A stretch of DNA of 64,000 nt, from NCBI RefSeq assembly GCF_023015625.1, contig NZ_JALKAH010000002.1, positions 62,001 to 126,000 on the forward strand, read 5' to 3'. Numbering within the stretch: the stretch's first letter is position 1; each line of letters starts with the position of its first letter. The position numbers and the translations under genes were made by a program. Origin of the DNA: Yoonia sp. F2084L. Its GTDB lineage: Bacteria; Pseudomonadota; Alphaproteobacteria; Rhodobacterales; Rhodobacteraceae. Shown here in pieces: positions 11,679 through 20,770 of the stretch. The notes beneath the pieces are model-generated. The model was not told the origin of the DNA, did not search any database, and was given only the letters and a program-made list of their open reading frames with translations.

Positions 11679-12610
11679 GCGGAAAGGCTTTCTTGTTGTT
11701 GGCGATTGGCCCAAAGAGTGCGGCTCATCTCCTGGGCTGTGGCAATCGTGGGGGCGGCTTTCAATGTCCAAAGTGCAAGTGCCGCAGTGCTGGTAATTGT
11801 GGCTATGGCGAACGGGTCTTGTGCAGTGCCTTGCCAAAGGGCGCGCAGATCGACCGCGTGGTTCACCTCATGCAGGCGACGTGTTTCAACAAGAAGTGGG
11901 GGCGCGGTCTCATTGATACGCGCGCCGTTCCGCAGGCCAAAAACAGCCACCGATTTTGCGGGGTGCCGTTCGAATTCGCCGCCGCCGCCCTTGATGATCG
12001 TCAGTCTCTTTTGGCCAAGCATTGCGGCAGCATCGGACTGTAGACTGCGATAGGACGGGTGAAACACCCCTTGCACTGTCGCAGCGGCGCTGGACGGGTT
12101 CCACATCCGCAGGACGGTGTTAAAGCAGGACCGCAGGCCAAAGGTGTTACGCAATTGCAGCAGGGCGAATGCTGCGGGGCAGAGCGTTTCTAACGGGCTG
12201 TAGTGTACTTGCGGTCCGGCCAGATCGAGTGCGTCGCGCACGGACGCGGCTGCCGATTGGTGGGAATTCCAGCCATGCATGGAGATGCGATATCTTGCCT
12301 GCCCTACTAATCGCGCGGCCAGCAGGAACAGGGGCGCACCCCGGCTGCGGCCCGCAGCATAGGACGGCCAGTCGAGGTCTGCGGCGGGCAATGCCCCGCT
12401 GACGTGGCGGCGCAGGGCGGCGGTGAAACCGGCGATCTCTGCGGCTGTTTCGCCGCGCAGGCGCATCACCATCAGAAGGGCGCCCACGGCCTCAGGTGCT
12501 GCCTTGCCTTGCAGGATCAGGGTCATGGCCTCTTGCGCTTCGTCCAGTGTCATCGCTCGCGCGCGTCCTTTGCCGCGTGCAACGATCTGGACAAAGGGTG
12601 CAAGGCTCAT
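11675..12610 (-). CDS. TrpD2/YbiB-like glycosyl (phosphoribosyl) transferase family protein in nitrate operon
   Basis: Protein of 311 residues resembling the anthranilate phosphoribosyltransferase fold (TrpD2/YbiB group): a helical N-terminal domain with TLDEAQEAMTLILQGKAAPEAVGALLMVMRLRGET, then an alpha/beta part with NTFGLRSCFNTVLRMWNPS. Proteins of this group such as YbiB are known to bind nucleic acid rather than make tryptophan. It lies between nasA and cysG with ATGA overlaps on both sides, so it is expressed with nitrate reductase. Its role there is unknown. The start at 12610 is chosen from the overlap with the nasA stop; the open frame upstream of it lies inside nasA. Confidence 0.75.
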   Translation of the reverse strand: MSLAPFVQIVARGKGRARAMTLDEAQEAMTLILQGKAAPEAVGALLMVMRLRGETAAEIAGFTAALRRHVSGALPAADLDWPSYAAGRSRGAPLFLLAARLVGQARYRISMHGWNSHQSAAASVRDALDLAGPQVHYSPLETLCPAAFALLQLRNTFGLRSCFNTVLRMWNPSSAAATVQGVFHPSYRSLQSDAAAMLGQKRLTIIKGGGGEFERHPAKSVAVFGLRNGARINETAPPLLVETRRLHEVNHAVDLRALWQGTAQDPFAIATITSTAALALWTLKAAPTIATAQEMSRTLWANRQQQESLSA

Positions 12611-15183
12611 TCGGCGGCCATCGGAAGTGATGCCTCTGTCAAAAGGGTGGCCAGTTCGGGCTTGCAGGACCCGCAGTTCGTCCCCGCACAGGTCACATCG
12701 CCCAAGGCGGCCACACTGCGCGCGCCATTTGATGCCGCAGCCAGCAGCGTGTTGCGCCCGACGTTGAAACAGGCGCAAACCGTGGCACCGGGGTCGGGCA
12801 GATTGGCGCGGGTGCGGCCTGCCAAAGCGTCAAGGGTAGGGGTGTCGGTTCCGATGCAGCTGATCGCTGCGCTGCGGGACAGGACGACGGGATGGGATGA
12901 TGCAAAAAGCAGGGCGATGATGATCCCGTCAGCCTGAATTGCGACCCGGACCGCGCCAGTCGCCGGGTCGGTTTGCACCGAGACGTCGCCGGTCGATTGC
13001 CCGGCAAGGCGCAGGGTCTCCTGTTCCCAGTCATCGGGCGTTTGGCTGGCCGCAAGCTCGGCCTGCCAACCGGTTTGGGTGCGCGCGATGGCAGCATAGG
13101 GCGTTTGGGGGCGCAACACCTCGGCGCTGGCCAGAAAGCCGTACCATTTGGGTTTGTAGAGCTTGGCAGAGACAGCCCCCGATTTCAGCGCGGGCTGCCC
13201 TGAGATCGGGTCAGTGACCGGCGCTGTCAGGCTGTTGATCAGGCCGGATGATGACCTTTGTCGTGTCCAGTGCATTGGCGCGAACAGCTGGCCTTGGGCC
13301 ACACGCGGTGTGACCAGCGCCCGCAGAATTGCACGGCCATATGTGTTTTCCAGAGTGACCAGATCGCCTGCTCCGACTTGCAATGCAGCAGCGTCCTGCG
13401 GGTGTATTTCGACATAAGGTTCTGCCAGATGCGGCCCAAGGCGTGCGGATTTCCCGGTCCGTGTCATGGTATGCCACTGATCACGATTGCGCCCGGTGTT
13501 GAGGGTGAAATGCTGGGTTGAGACCGCCGGCGCCGCGACCGGGATCATGCGGGCTTTGCCATCGGGATGAAAGAACCGCCCGTCGGCAAAGAACCTGTGG
13601 TCGTTGCTGGGCCATTGGGTTGGGATCAGATTGGCATAATCGGCATCGGCGAAAATGCTCAGGTCCAGATCGCGGGGAAATTGCGTTGTGGCGGCATCAA
13701 GGGCTACATATTCGGCAAATACATCGGCGGGGGTTTTGTAAGCGAAGGCGGCTCCGAACCCCATGCGCGTTGCGACGTCACTGATGATCGCCCAGTCGGG
13801 GCGCGCTTGACCGGGGGCGGGCAAAAACGCCCGCTGTCGCGAGATGCGCCGCTCGGAATTGGTGACTGTCCCGTCCTTTTCACCCCAGCCGGTTGCGGGC
13901 AGGCAGACATGCGACAGCATCGTCGTGTCGGTCGCCTCGATGATGTCGGATGTCACGACGAAGGGTACATTGGCGATGGCGGTGGCAACCCCGTCCGCAT
14001 CAGGCAATGACACGGCGGGGTTCGTTGACATGATCCACAGCGCTTTGATCTGGCCGCTGGCGCAAGCCTGAAACAGGTCGACCGCCTTGAGGCCCGCCTT
14101 TGAACAGATCGTTGGGCTTTCCCAAAAAACCTGTACTGCTTGCCTGTGATCCGCGTTGTTCAGTTCAAGATGATTGGCCAGCATATTAGCAAGCCCGCCG
14201 ACTTCGCGACCGCCCATGGCGTTGGGCTGCCCGGTGGCGGAAAACGGGCCCATACCGGGCTTGCCGATGCGGCCCGTGGCAAGGTGGCAATTCAGTATGG
14301 CGTTGACCTTGTCGGTGCCACAGGCGGATTGGTTCACCCCTTGAGAATAGATGGTGACGACTTTCGGGGTATTGGCCCAAAGGTTGAAAAACGTCGTCCT
14401 ATCCTGGGCGGACAGTCCGGTATCGGACAGGTTGGATGCCCGCGCCGCTGCCACAGTTTCCGCCAGCCCGTTCACGTGGTTGTCGGTGTAGGTCTGATCA
14501 AAGCTGCCATGATCGTCGAGATGCGTCAGCAGCCCGTTGAATAGCGCCACATCGCCGTCCGGGGCGATTTGCACGTGTAGGTCGGCCAGATCGGAGGTCG
14601 CTGTGCGGCGGGGATCAATGTTGACGACCCGCATATCGGGTCGCGCCTCTTTTGCGGAAGCAATGCGCTGGTACAACACCGGATGACACCACGCGAGGTT
14701 TGAACCGACCAGTACGATCAGATCGGCCTCTTCCAGATCGGCGTAGATGCCCGGCACGGTATCAGTCCCAAAGGCCCTTTTGTGCCCCGCGACGGATGAT
14801 GCCATGCAAAGCCGCGAATTTGTGTCGATGTTGGCAGACCCGATGAAGCCTTTCATCAGCTTGTTGGCGACGTAGTAATCCTCGGTCAGCAATTGGCCAG
14901 AGGCATAGAAGGCCACGCTATCTGGGCCGTGCTCGGCTATGGCCATGGAAAACTTTGCTGCCACCAGATCAAGCGCTTCGTCCCATCCGGCCTGCCGCCG
15001 ACCGATTTTCGGGTGAAGCAACCGGCCTTCCAGATCAATCGTTTCACCTAACGCCGCCCCCTTCGAGCAGAGACGCCCAAAGTTGGCAGGGTGATCGGGG
15101 TCACCCTTGATGGTCCCGTCAGACCCCGCCAGAACACCGCAGCCCACGCCGCAATAGGGGCAAGTGGTTTTGGTCAGGCTCAT
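12607..15183 (-). CDS. nasA: Assimilatory nitrate reductase catalytic subunit NasA
   Basis: Molybdopterin guanine dinucleotide oxidoreductase of 858 residues that reduces nitrate to nitrite in the cytoplasm. The N-terminal [4Fe-4S] site is C8, C11, C15 and C39. The MGD-binding domains follow, including the NNADHRQAV and NTGRNRDQWHTMTRTG regions. The C-terminus carries a BFD-like [2Fe-2S] domain (VCACFNVGRN ... CAGTNCGSCKPEL), as in NasA types that take electrons through this extra cluster. There is no twin-arginine signal, consistent with an assimilatory, cytoplasmic enzyme. Start ATG 15183 overlaps the nirD stop. Confidence 0.95.
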   Translation of the reverse strand: MSLTKTTCPYCGVGCGVLAGSDGTIKGDPDHPANFGRLCSKGAALGETIDLEGRLLHPKIGRRQAGWDEALDLVAAKFSMAIAEHGPDSVAFYASGQLLTEDYYVANKLMKGFIGSANIDTNSRLCMASSVAGHKRAFGTDTVPGIYADLEEADLIVLVGSNLAWCHPVLYQRIASAKEARPDMRVVNIDPRRTATSDLADLHVQIAPDGDVALFNGLLTHLDDHGSFDQTYTDNHVNGLAETVAAARASNLSDTGLSAQDRTTFFNLWANTPKVVTIYSQGVNQSACGTDKVNAILNCHLATGRIGKPGMGPFSATGQPNAMGGREVGGLANMLANHLELNNADHRQAVQVFWESPTICSKAGLKAVDLFQACASGQIKALWIMSTNPAVSLPDADGVATAIANVPFVVTSDIIEATDTTMLSHVCLPATGWGEKDGTVTNSERRISRQRAFLPAPGQARPDWAIISDVATRMGFGAAFAYKTPADVFAEYVALDAATTQFPRDLDLSIFADADYANLIPTQWPSNDHRFFADGRFFHPDGKARMIPVAAPAVSTQHFTLNTGRNRDQWHTMTRTGKSARLGPHLAEPYVEIHPQDAAALQVGAGDLVTLENTYGRAILRALVTPRVAQGQLFAPMHWTRQRSSSGLINSLTAPVTDPISGQPALKSGAVSAKLYKPKWYGFLASAEVLRPQTPYAAIARTQTGWQAELAASQTPDDWEQETLRLAGQSTGDVSVQTDPATGAVRVAIQADGIIIALLFASSHPVVLSRSAAISCIGTDTPTLDALAGRTRANLPDPGATVCACFNVGRNTLLAAASNGARSVAALGDVTCAGTNCGSCKPELATLLTEASLPMAAE

Positions 15184-15515
15184 GCCGCGACCCGTGCGCG
15201 CAGAAAGGCGCGGTCAAGCAATACGCGCCCGTTTTCGATGCGGGCAGGGTAGGTGGCGACGCGGCCTTCGTCTTGGCCCTGTGCCTCACCTGTTTCCAGC
15301 GATATGATCCAGTTGTGCAGTGGGCAGGTCACGGATTTGCCGTGCACAATCCCTTCTGCCAGCGGCCCGGCTTTATGGGGGCAGGCGTTGTCGAGGGCAA
15401 AGACCTCGTCCGCGCCGGTGCGAAATACAGCAACGCAGCCAAGCGCCGTTTTGACCATACGTGCGCCACGCTGAGGGATCTCATCCAGGGCCGCAATATC
15501 AATCCAGTTGCTCAT
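15180..15515 (-). CDS. nirD: Nitrite reductase small subunit NirD (Rieske-type)
   Basis: Small 111-residue partner of NirB. A Rieske-like fold is evident. The cluster ligands look intact (CPHKAGPL and CPLHNW), unlike some NirD proteins that have lost them. It functions with the sirohaem subunit in NADH-dependent reduction of nitrite to ammonium. It is embedded between nirB and nasA with four-base overlaps at both ends. Confidence 0.93.
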   Translation of the reverse strand: MSNWIDIAALDEIPQRGARMVKTALGCVAVFRTGADEVFALDNACPHKAGPLAEGIVHGKSVTCPLHNWIISLETGEAQGQDEGRVATYPARIENGRVLLDRAFLRARVAA

Positions 15516-17944
15516 TCAGCCGCCTCCAATGACAGGTTTGCCAAAGGGCGGTAGCTGTCCGCTTTTTGGCTGGAATGTTCGGCCCACGGGTCTTTGCGGT
15601 AGATGGATTGGCTGAGTTCGAACCGGTCGACCAATGCGGCGCGTTCGTCCAGATCATCAACGATGCGTTTCTTGATCCAGTCCAGACCTACTTTGCCCAT
15701 CCATTTGTAGATCCGGTCGAGATATTTTGCGTTTTCGCGATAAAGCTGTGTGACCGCTTTGATCACGTTAATCGCGTCTTGCTCGGTCGGTACTTGCACC
15801 AGCAATTCGGTCTCTTTGACGTCCATGCCCGCCGCCCCACCGATGCTGACCTGATAGCCGCTGTCGACACATACAACACCGATGTCCTTGCATGTCGCCT
15901 CGGCACAGTTGCGCGGGCAGCCGGACACCGCGAGTTTCAGCTTGTGCGGTGTCCAAGACCCCCACAATTCCTTTTCCAACTTAATCCCAAGGCCCGTGCT
16001 GTCTTGCGTCCCAAACCTGCAATGGTCCGTGCCAACGCAGGTTTTGACGGTGCGCAGACCCTTGGAATAGGCATGACCCGAAACCATACCTGCCGCATTC
16101 AGATCAGCCCAGATATCTGGCAGGTCCTCGCTTTTGACGCCCAGAAGGTCGATGCGCTGACCGCCGGTGACTTTGACGGTCGGCACCATGTATTTGTCAG
16201 CCGCGTCGGCAATTGCGCGTAACTCATCCGGGGTGGTGATCCCGCCCCACATCCGTGGCACGACGCTGAATGTGCCGTCCTTTTGGATATTGGCATGCTT
16301 GCGTTCGTTGATGAACCGGCTTTGCGGGTCGTCTTGGTATTCCAACGGCCAGTCTGCCAGCAGATAGAAGTTTAAGGCAGGACGGCACACATGGCAGCCG
16401 CAGGATGTCTTCCACCCGCATTCCTGCCAGACCGCAGGCATTGAGGTCAGTTTTTGCGACTTGATCATGCGCCGTACGTCTTCGTGGGTCATGTCGGTGC
16501 AGCCGCAGATGGATGCAGCGGCAGGCACGACGAAATCATCGCCCAATGTGACCGCCAGCACCTGTTCGACCAGCCCCGTACATGTCCCGCAGGACCCTGA
16601 CGCTTTGGTGGTTGCCCGCACGGTGCCCAGATCAGTGGCACCGCCTGCGATCGCATCTTCGATTTGCCCTTTGCAGATACCGTTGCAGCCACAGATCTCC
16701 GCGTCACGCGGTAAGGCTGCAACAGCTGCTAAAGGGTCCAGGGGGGTCCCCCCTTGGTAGGCCGGGCCAAAGATGAGCGTGTCGCGCATCTCGGAAATGT
16801 CGGTCTTGTCGCGGATCAGGCCGAAGTACCAGCTGCTGTCGGCGGTGTCGCCGTACATGACCGCACCGACCAGAATGTCATCTTCAACCACCAAACGGCG
16901 GTAAACGCCGCGCATCGGATCGCGAAACACGATGTCTTCGCGCCCTTCCCCATCTGCAAAGTCGCCTGCGCTGAACAGGTCACACCCGGTGACCTTGAGC
17001 TTGGTTGAAAGTTCTTTCACCACAAAGGCGGCAGGCTCATCCAGCAAGGTCCGTGCGACGACCTTGGCTTGGTCGTATAGTGGGGCGACAAGGCCAAAGA
17101 GGTGGCCGTCAAACTCCACGCATTCCCCGACCGCCAGAATGTCCGGGTCAGAGGTCTGCATTTGCGCATTCACTTCGACGCCGCGCGCCACACTGAGGCC
17201 CGCATCAGTAGCAAGCCGGGTTTCCGGTCTGATACCCACGGCCATCACGACAAGATCAGCTTCTAGCCCGGTGTTATCCTCAAGCATTACACCTTCCACA
17301 TGGGTGTCACCCAAAATGGCGGCGGTCGATGCCTGACAGATCACCTTTACGCCCTTGTCATGCAAATCGCGCCGCAGCAGGAACCCCGCGCTTTCATCAA
17401 GCTGGCGTTCCATCAGATGCCCCATGAGGTGCAGGACAGTGACATCCATCCCCCGCTCAACCAGTCCGGCGGCCGCTTCAAGGCCCAAGAGCCCACCACC
17501 GATCACGACGGCTTTGCCACCCCTGGCGGCCGCATCAATCATGGCGTTAGTATCATCCAGATCACGGTAGGTGATCACGCCGGGCAGGTCTTTGCCTTGG
17601 ACGGGGATGATGAAAGGCGCAGATCCGGTGGCGATCAGCAGCTTGTCGTAGGGAACCGTGCCGTTCTGGCCTGTGACCGTCTTTGCGTCGCGGTCAATCT
17701 CGGTAACATGTTCGCCAAAGCGGCAGGTGACGCCATGCTCTGCGTACCAATCGGCATCATGCGTGACGATGTCGTCATATGTCTTGTCGCCTGACAAAAC
17801 GGGCGACAGCATGATGCGGTTATAGTTCCCCCGCGCTTCGGCATTGAACAGGGTCACGTCGTAGTCCGCGCCTGCATCGAAGAGGTGTTCAAGCACCCGG
17901 CCAGAAGCCATGCCCGCACCGATGACAACCAGTTTTTGAGTCAT
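15512..17944 (-). CDS. nirB: Nitrite reductase large subunit NirB (NADH, FAD, sirohaem)
   Basis: Large subunit of about 810 residues that reduces nitrite to ammonium. An N-terminal FAD/NAD(P)H domain ([18 protein letters not shown], then VVIGGGLLGLEAAAGL) is followed by BFD-like [2Fe-2S] segments (ICGCNGICKG and SICGCTDMTHEDVRR). The C-terminal ferredoxin/sirohaem domains contain TCVGTDHCRFG and CPRNCAEATCKDIGVVC, ligands of the [4Fe-4S]-sirohaem centre. ATG 17944 is preferred to GTG 17953 because GGAG lies at good spacing before it; the GTG would make a GTGA overlap with the upstream gene. CysG in the same operon supplies the sirohaem. Confidence 0.96.
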   Translation of the reverse strand: MTQKLVVIGAGMASGRVLEHLFDAGADYDVTLFNAEARGNYNRIMLSPVLSGDKTYDDIVTHDADWYAEHGVTCRFGEHVTEIDRDAKTVTGQNGTVPYDKLLIATGSAPFIIPVQGKDLPGVITYRDLDDTNAMIDAAARGGKAVVIGGGLLGLEAAAGLVERGMDVTVLHLMGHLMERQLDESAGFLLRRDLHDKGVKVICQASTAAILGDTHVEGVMLEDNTGLEADLVVMAVGIRPETRLATDAGLSVARGVEVNAQMQTSDPDILAVGECVEFDGHLFGLVAPLYDQAKVVARTLLDEPAAFVVKELSTKLKVTGCDLFSAGDFADGEGREDIVFRDPMRGVYRRLVVEDDILVGAVMYGDTADSSWYFGLIRDKTDISEMRDTLIFGPAYQGGTPLDPLAAVAALPRDAEICGCNGICKGQIEDAIAGGATDLGTVRATTKASGSCGTCTGLVEQVLAVTLGDDFVVPAAASICGCTDMTHEDVRRMIKSQKLTSMPAVWQECGWKTSCGCHVCRPALNFYLLADWPLEYQDDPQSRFINERKHANIQKDGTFSVVPRMWGGITTPDELRAIADAADKYMVPTVKVTGGQRIDLLGVKSEDLPDIWADLNAAGMVSGHAYSKGLRTVKTCVGTDHCRFGTQDSTGLGIKLEKELWGSWTPHKLKLAVSGCPRNCAEATCKDIGVVCVDSGYQVSIGGAAGMDVKETELLVQVPTEQDAINVIKAVTQLYRENAKYLDRIYKWMGKVGLDWIKKRIVDDLDERAALVDRFELSQSIYRKDPWAEHSSQKADSYRPLANLSLEAAE

Positions 17945-17949
17945 ATCTT

Positions 17950-19623
17950 TCACTCCGCTGCGATGGCTTTGGGTTTCGATTTTGGGGTCGCGCCGTGCTC
18001 GTATTCTTCCAGGAAGTCGAGCACCTCCTGGCGATAGCTGTAGTAATCAGGATGCTCTAACAGCGCCTTGCGCGTGCGCGGGCGTGGCAGGTTCACATCA
18101 GTGATCTTGCCGATTGTCGCCTGTGGTCCGTTGGTCATCATCACCACACGATCCGCGAGCAAGATCGCCTCATCCACGTCATGTGTGACGCAGATTGCGG
18201 TCACTTTGGTACGCGACCAGACCTCCATCAGCACCTCTTGCAGCTCCCAGCGCGTCAGGCTGTCGAGCATGCCGAAGGGTTCATCCAGTAGCAGCAGTTT
18301 GGGCGACAGGGCAAAGGCGCGGGCGATACCGACACGTTGTTTCATGCCGTTGGACAGGCTTGCTGCACCTTTATCCATGCTGTCGGCCAGTCCGACGCGT
18401 TCAAGGTAGTATTCGACGATATCCTGCCGTTCGGCTTGGCTTGCTTTGGGGTAAACCTTGTCCACACCAATCGCGACGTTCTCCTTGGCGGTGAGCCATG
18501 GGAAGAGGTTGGGTGATTGGAAAACGACAGCGCGTTCAGGATCGGCCCCTTCGACGTTCCAGCCATCGAGCTTGATTGCACCCTTGGAAATCGGGTTGAG
18601 GCCTGCAGCCATTGTCAGAACCGTGGACTTCCCGCAGCCAGAGTGGCCGATGAGCGAGATGAACTCGCCCTTGTTGATTTTGAGGTCAAAGTTTTCAACG
18701 ACGGTAAGTGGCCCTTTGGGTGTGGGATATACCTTGTCCAATTGCGAGAAGTTCAGAAAGCGTTCTTCAATGCCGCTTTCCTGGGCCTTGGCAACGGCGG
18801 CGGGCACCCCGTGAATGGGTGTGACGTTGGGCAGGATGCGTGACCCTTCGACTTTGGCGGCGATGCCGACATCCATCAGATAGGTCGTGACCTGCCCACG
18901 CAGCGCCTTGAAAGTCCCGTTATTGTTCATTGCAATCCGGTCGCGTGGACGCGGGATATCGACTTTGAATTCATCGCCCAACGTTCCATCCGGGTTCAGT
19001 GCGATGATGCGGTCGGCAAGGATGATCGCTTCGTCCACATCATTGGTGATCAGAACGCAGGTCTTTTTGTCCTTTTCCCAAATCGCCTCAATCTCATCGG
19101 CCAGATTGGCGCGGGTCAGCGCATCGAGCGCAGATAGGGGTTCGTCCAACAACAGCATTTCAGGGTCCATCGCCAAGGCGCGGGCGACATTGACACGCTG
19201 GCGCATGCCGCCGGACAATTCCGCCGGGCGGCGGGTTGCGGCGTGGCTGAGGCCCACCATGCCAACGTAGTGATCGACTTTCGCGGTACGTTCCGCCTTG
19301 GACAGATCGGGGAACATGGTGTCGACGGCGAGGCCGACATTCCCGTTCACCGTCAGCCAAGGCATTAGTGAGTAACTTTGAAAGATCACACCACGCTCAC
19401 GGCCCGGTTCGGTGATGGGCGCACCCTTGTAGGTGACGCTGCCACCGGTGGGCTGTTCCAGCCCGGCCATCATGTTGATCAGGGTCGTTTTGCCTGTGCC
19501 CGAGAAGCCGAGGATGACAACGAATTCACCGATCGCCACATCGAGATTGATGTCTTTCAGGACGGGTGTTTCATCGTAGTTTTTGCTGACGTCTTTGAAG
19601 GAAAGAATGCTCATCTGGGTCAC
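17950..19623 (-). CDS. Nitrate/nitrite ABC importer ATPase, two ATP-binding domains fused
   Basis: Protein of 557 residues with two complete ABC ATPase domains in one chain. Domain 1 (about 5-260) has Walker A GFSGTGKTT, signature LSGGMRQRV and Walker B LLLDEP. Domain 2 (about 290-540) has Walker A GHSGCGKST, signature LSNGMKQRV and LLLDEP. In cyanobacterial Nrt systems the two ATPases are separate proteins, NrtC and NrtD. Here they are joined, without the NrtA-like regulatory domain of NrtC. It energises NrtB for nitrate uptake. The start is GTG 19623 (GTGA overlap with nrtB) or ATG 19614. Confidence 0.92.
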   Translation of the reverse strand: MTQMSILSFKDVSKNYDETPVLKDINLDVAIGEFVVILGFSGTGKTTLINMMAGLEQPTGGSVTYKGAPITEPGRERGVIFQSYSLMPWLTVNGNVGLAVDTMFPDLSKAERTAKVDHYVGMVGLSHAATRRPAELSGGMRQRVNVARALAMDPEMLLLDEPLSALDALTRANLADEIEAIWEKDKKTCVLITNDVDEAIILADRIIALNPDGTLGDEFKVDIPRPRDRIAMNNNGTFKALRGQVTTYLMDVGIAAKVEGSRILPNVTPIHGVPAAVAKAQESGIEERFLNFSQLDKVYPTPKGPLTVVENFDLKINKGEFISLIGHSGCGKSTVLTMAAGLNPISKGAIKLDGWNVEGADPERAVVFQSPNLFPWLTAKENVAIGVDKVYPKASQAERQDIVEYYLERVGLADSMDKGAASLSNGMKQRVGIARAFALSPKLLLLDEPFGMLDSLTRWELQEVLMEVWSRTKVTAICVTHDVDEAILLADRVVMMTNGPQATIGKITDVNLPRPRTRKALLEHPDYYSYRQEVLDFLEEYEHGATPKSKPKAIAAE

Positions 19624-20705
19624 CGGTTCGCTGAGAAGGTGAACATGGATTGCAGGGCGTACATGACCCGATCCAGCAGGAAGCCGATGATGCCGATCGT
19701 GAACACGGCAACCATGATGCGGGCGAGCGACTGGGACGATCCGTTTTGGAACTCATCCCAGACGAATTTGCCAAGACCGGGGTTCTGGGCCAGCATTTCG
19801 GCCGCGATCAGAACCATCCAGCCAACACCGAGCGACAGGCGCAGACCAGTGAAGATCAGCGGCAGGGCGGAGGGCAGCACCAGTTTGGTGATCTTGGTGT
19901 AGGTGTTCATTTTTAGCACGCGGCTGACGCTGACGAGGTCTTTGTCGATGCTGCTGACGCCAAGGGCAGTGTTGATCAGTGTAGGCCAGAGGGAACAGAG
20001 GGTCACGGTGATGGCTGAGATCAGGAAGGACTTGGAAAACAACCCGTCGTTGGTCGTATAGACGGCTGAGACAATCATCGTGACAATCGGCAACCACGCG
20101 AGTGGTGAGACGGGTTTGAAAATCTGGATCAGCGGGTTCAGAGCAGCGTTGGCTGTGACTGACAGGCCGGCGGCGATACCCAGCGGGATGGCGACAATAG
20201 ATGCGATCAGGAAGCCGAAGAATACAGTTTTGATCGAGGTCCAGATTTGATCGTAATAGGTTGGCTTGCCGGTATAGACCCGCTCGCGCACCCGGTCTGC
20301 GTTGCCTTCAGCGATCAGTTCGGCATTGCGGGCGTCTTGGCGTTCATAGAAAGCAATTTCCTTTTGCGCCTCTCGCTGTGCATCGGCGTGCAGATTACCG
20401 ACTTGTTCCCAAACCTGAGCGGGGCCGGGGACGGCACCAAGGGATGTCTGAACCTTCGGTGCCAATGTGCCCCAAGCGATCAGGAATGCCGCGATAGCCA
20501 GCAGTGGGACACCCAAGAGCTGCCAGATCTCTTTGACCTGCGCGCGTGGGTTATCCCCGGCGGCAGCCTTCAGGATGGGTGTCAGCCATGACAGGCCGAA
20601 GACCTTGAACCACGCGTCAGCCTTGTTGATGCGGGTAAAACGCCGGGCGCGGCGGGCCTCAATGTCGAGTGTATCTGGGTCAATCGCGGTCATGGGTTTA
20701 TCCAT
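19620..20705 (-). CDS. nrtB: Nitrate ABC importer permease NrtB
   Basis: Inner-membrane permease of 361 residues. A long charged N-terminus and one helix (LLAIAAFLIAWGTLAP, about 75-90) precede a soluble segment and the typical BPD-transporter core, with about five or six more helices. The core carries the EAA-loop region near SRVLKMNTYTKITKLVLPSALP, which docks on the ATPase. It stands between nrtA and the double ATPase of the nitrate operon, and both neighbours support the substrate assignment. Confidence 0.92.
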   Translation of the reverse strand: MDKPMTAIDPDTLDIEARRARRFTRINKADAWFKVFGLSWLTPILKAAAGDNPRAQVKEIWQLLGVPLLAIAAFLIAWGTLAPKVQTSLGAVPGPAQVWEQVGNLHADAQREAQKEIAFYERQDARNAELIAEGNADRVRERVYTGKPTYYDQIWTSIKTVFFGFLIASIVAIPLGIAAGLSVTANAALNPLIQIFKPVSPLAWLPIVTMIVSAVYTTNDGLFSKSFLISAITVTLCSLWPTLINTALGVSSIDKDLVSVSRVLKMNTYTKITKLVLPSALPLIFTGLRLSLGVGWMVLIAAEMLAQNPGLGKFVWDEFQNGSSQSLARIMVAVFTIGIIGFLLDRVMYALQSMFTFSANR

Positions 20706-20722
20706 TTGCTGCTTTGAAAGAA

Positions 20723-20763
20723 GGGTGGGCTGAAGCCCACCTTACGTTTCCGCAAGGTGGGCC
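20723..20763. repeat. Palindromic intergenic repeat with three arms (nrtA-nrtB spacer)
   Basis: Three copies of a GGTGGGC/GCCCACC arm lie in the 65-bp spacer: 20724-20730, 20735-20743 and 20754-20762. The middle arm can pair with either side, either as a 7-bp stem with loop TGAA or a 9-bp stem with loop ACGTTTCCGC. A related element (GGTGGGTTGCACCCACC then CTACG) is in the sucD-sucC spacer at 52742-52763. It is likely a dispersed short palindrome that reduces downstream expression or stabilises the nrtA end of the mRNA. Confidence 0.6.
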
Positions 20764-20770
20764 AGAGCGA

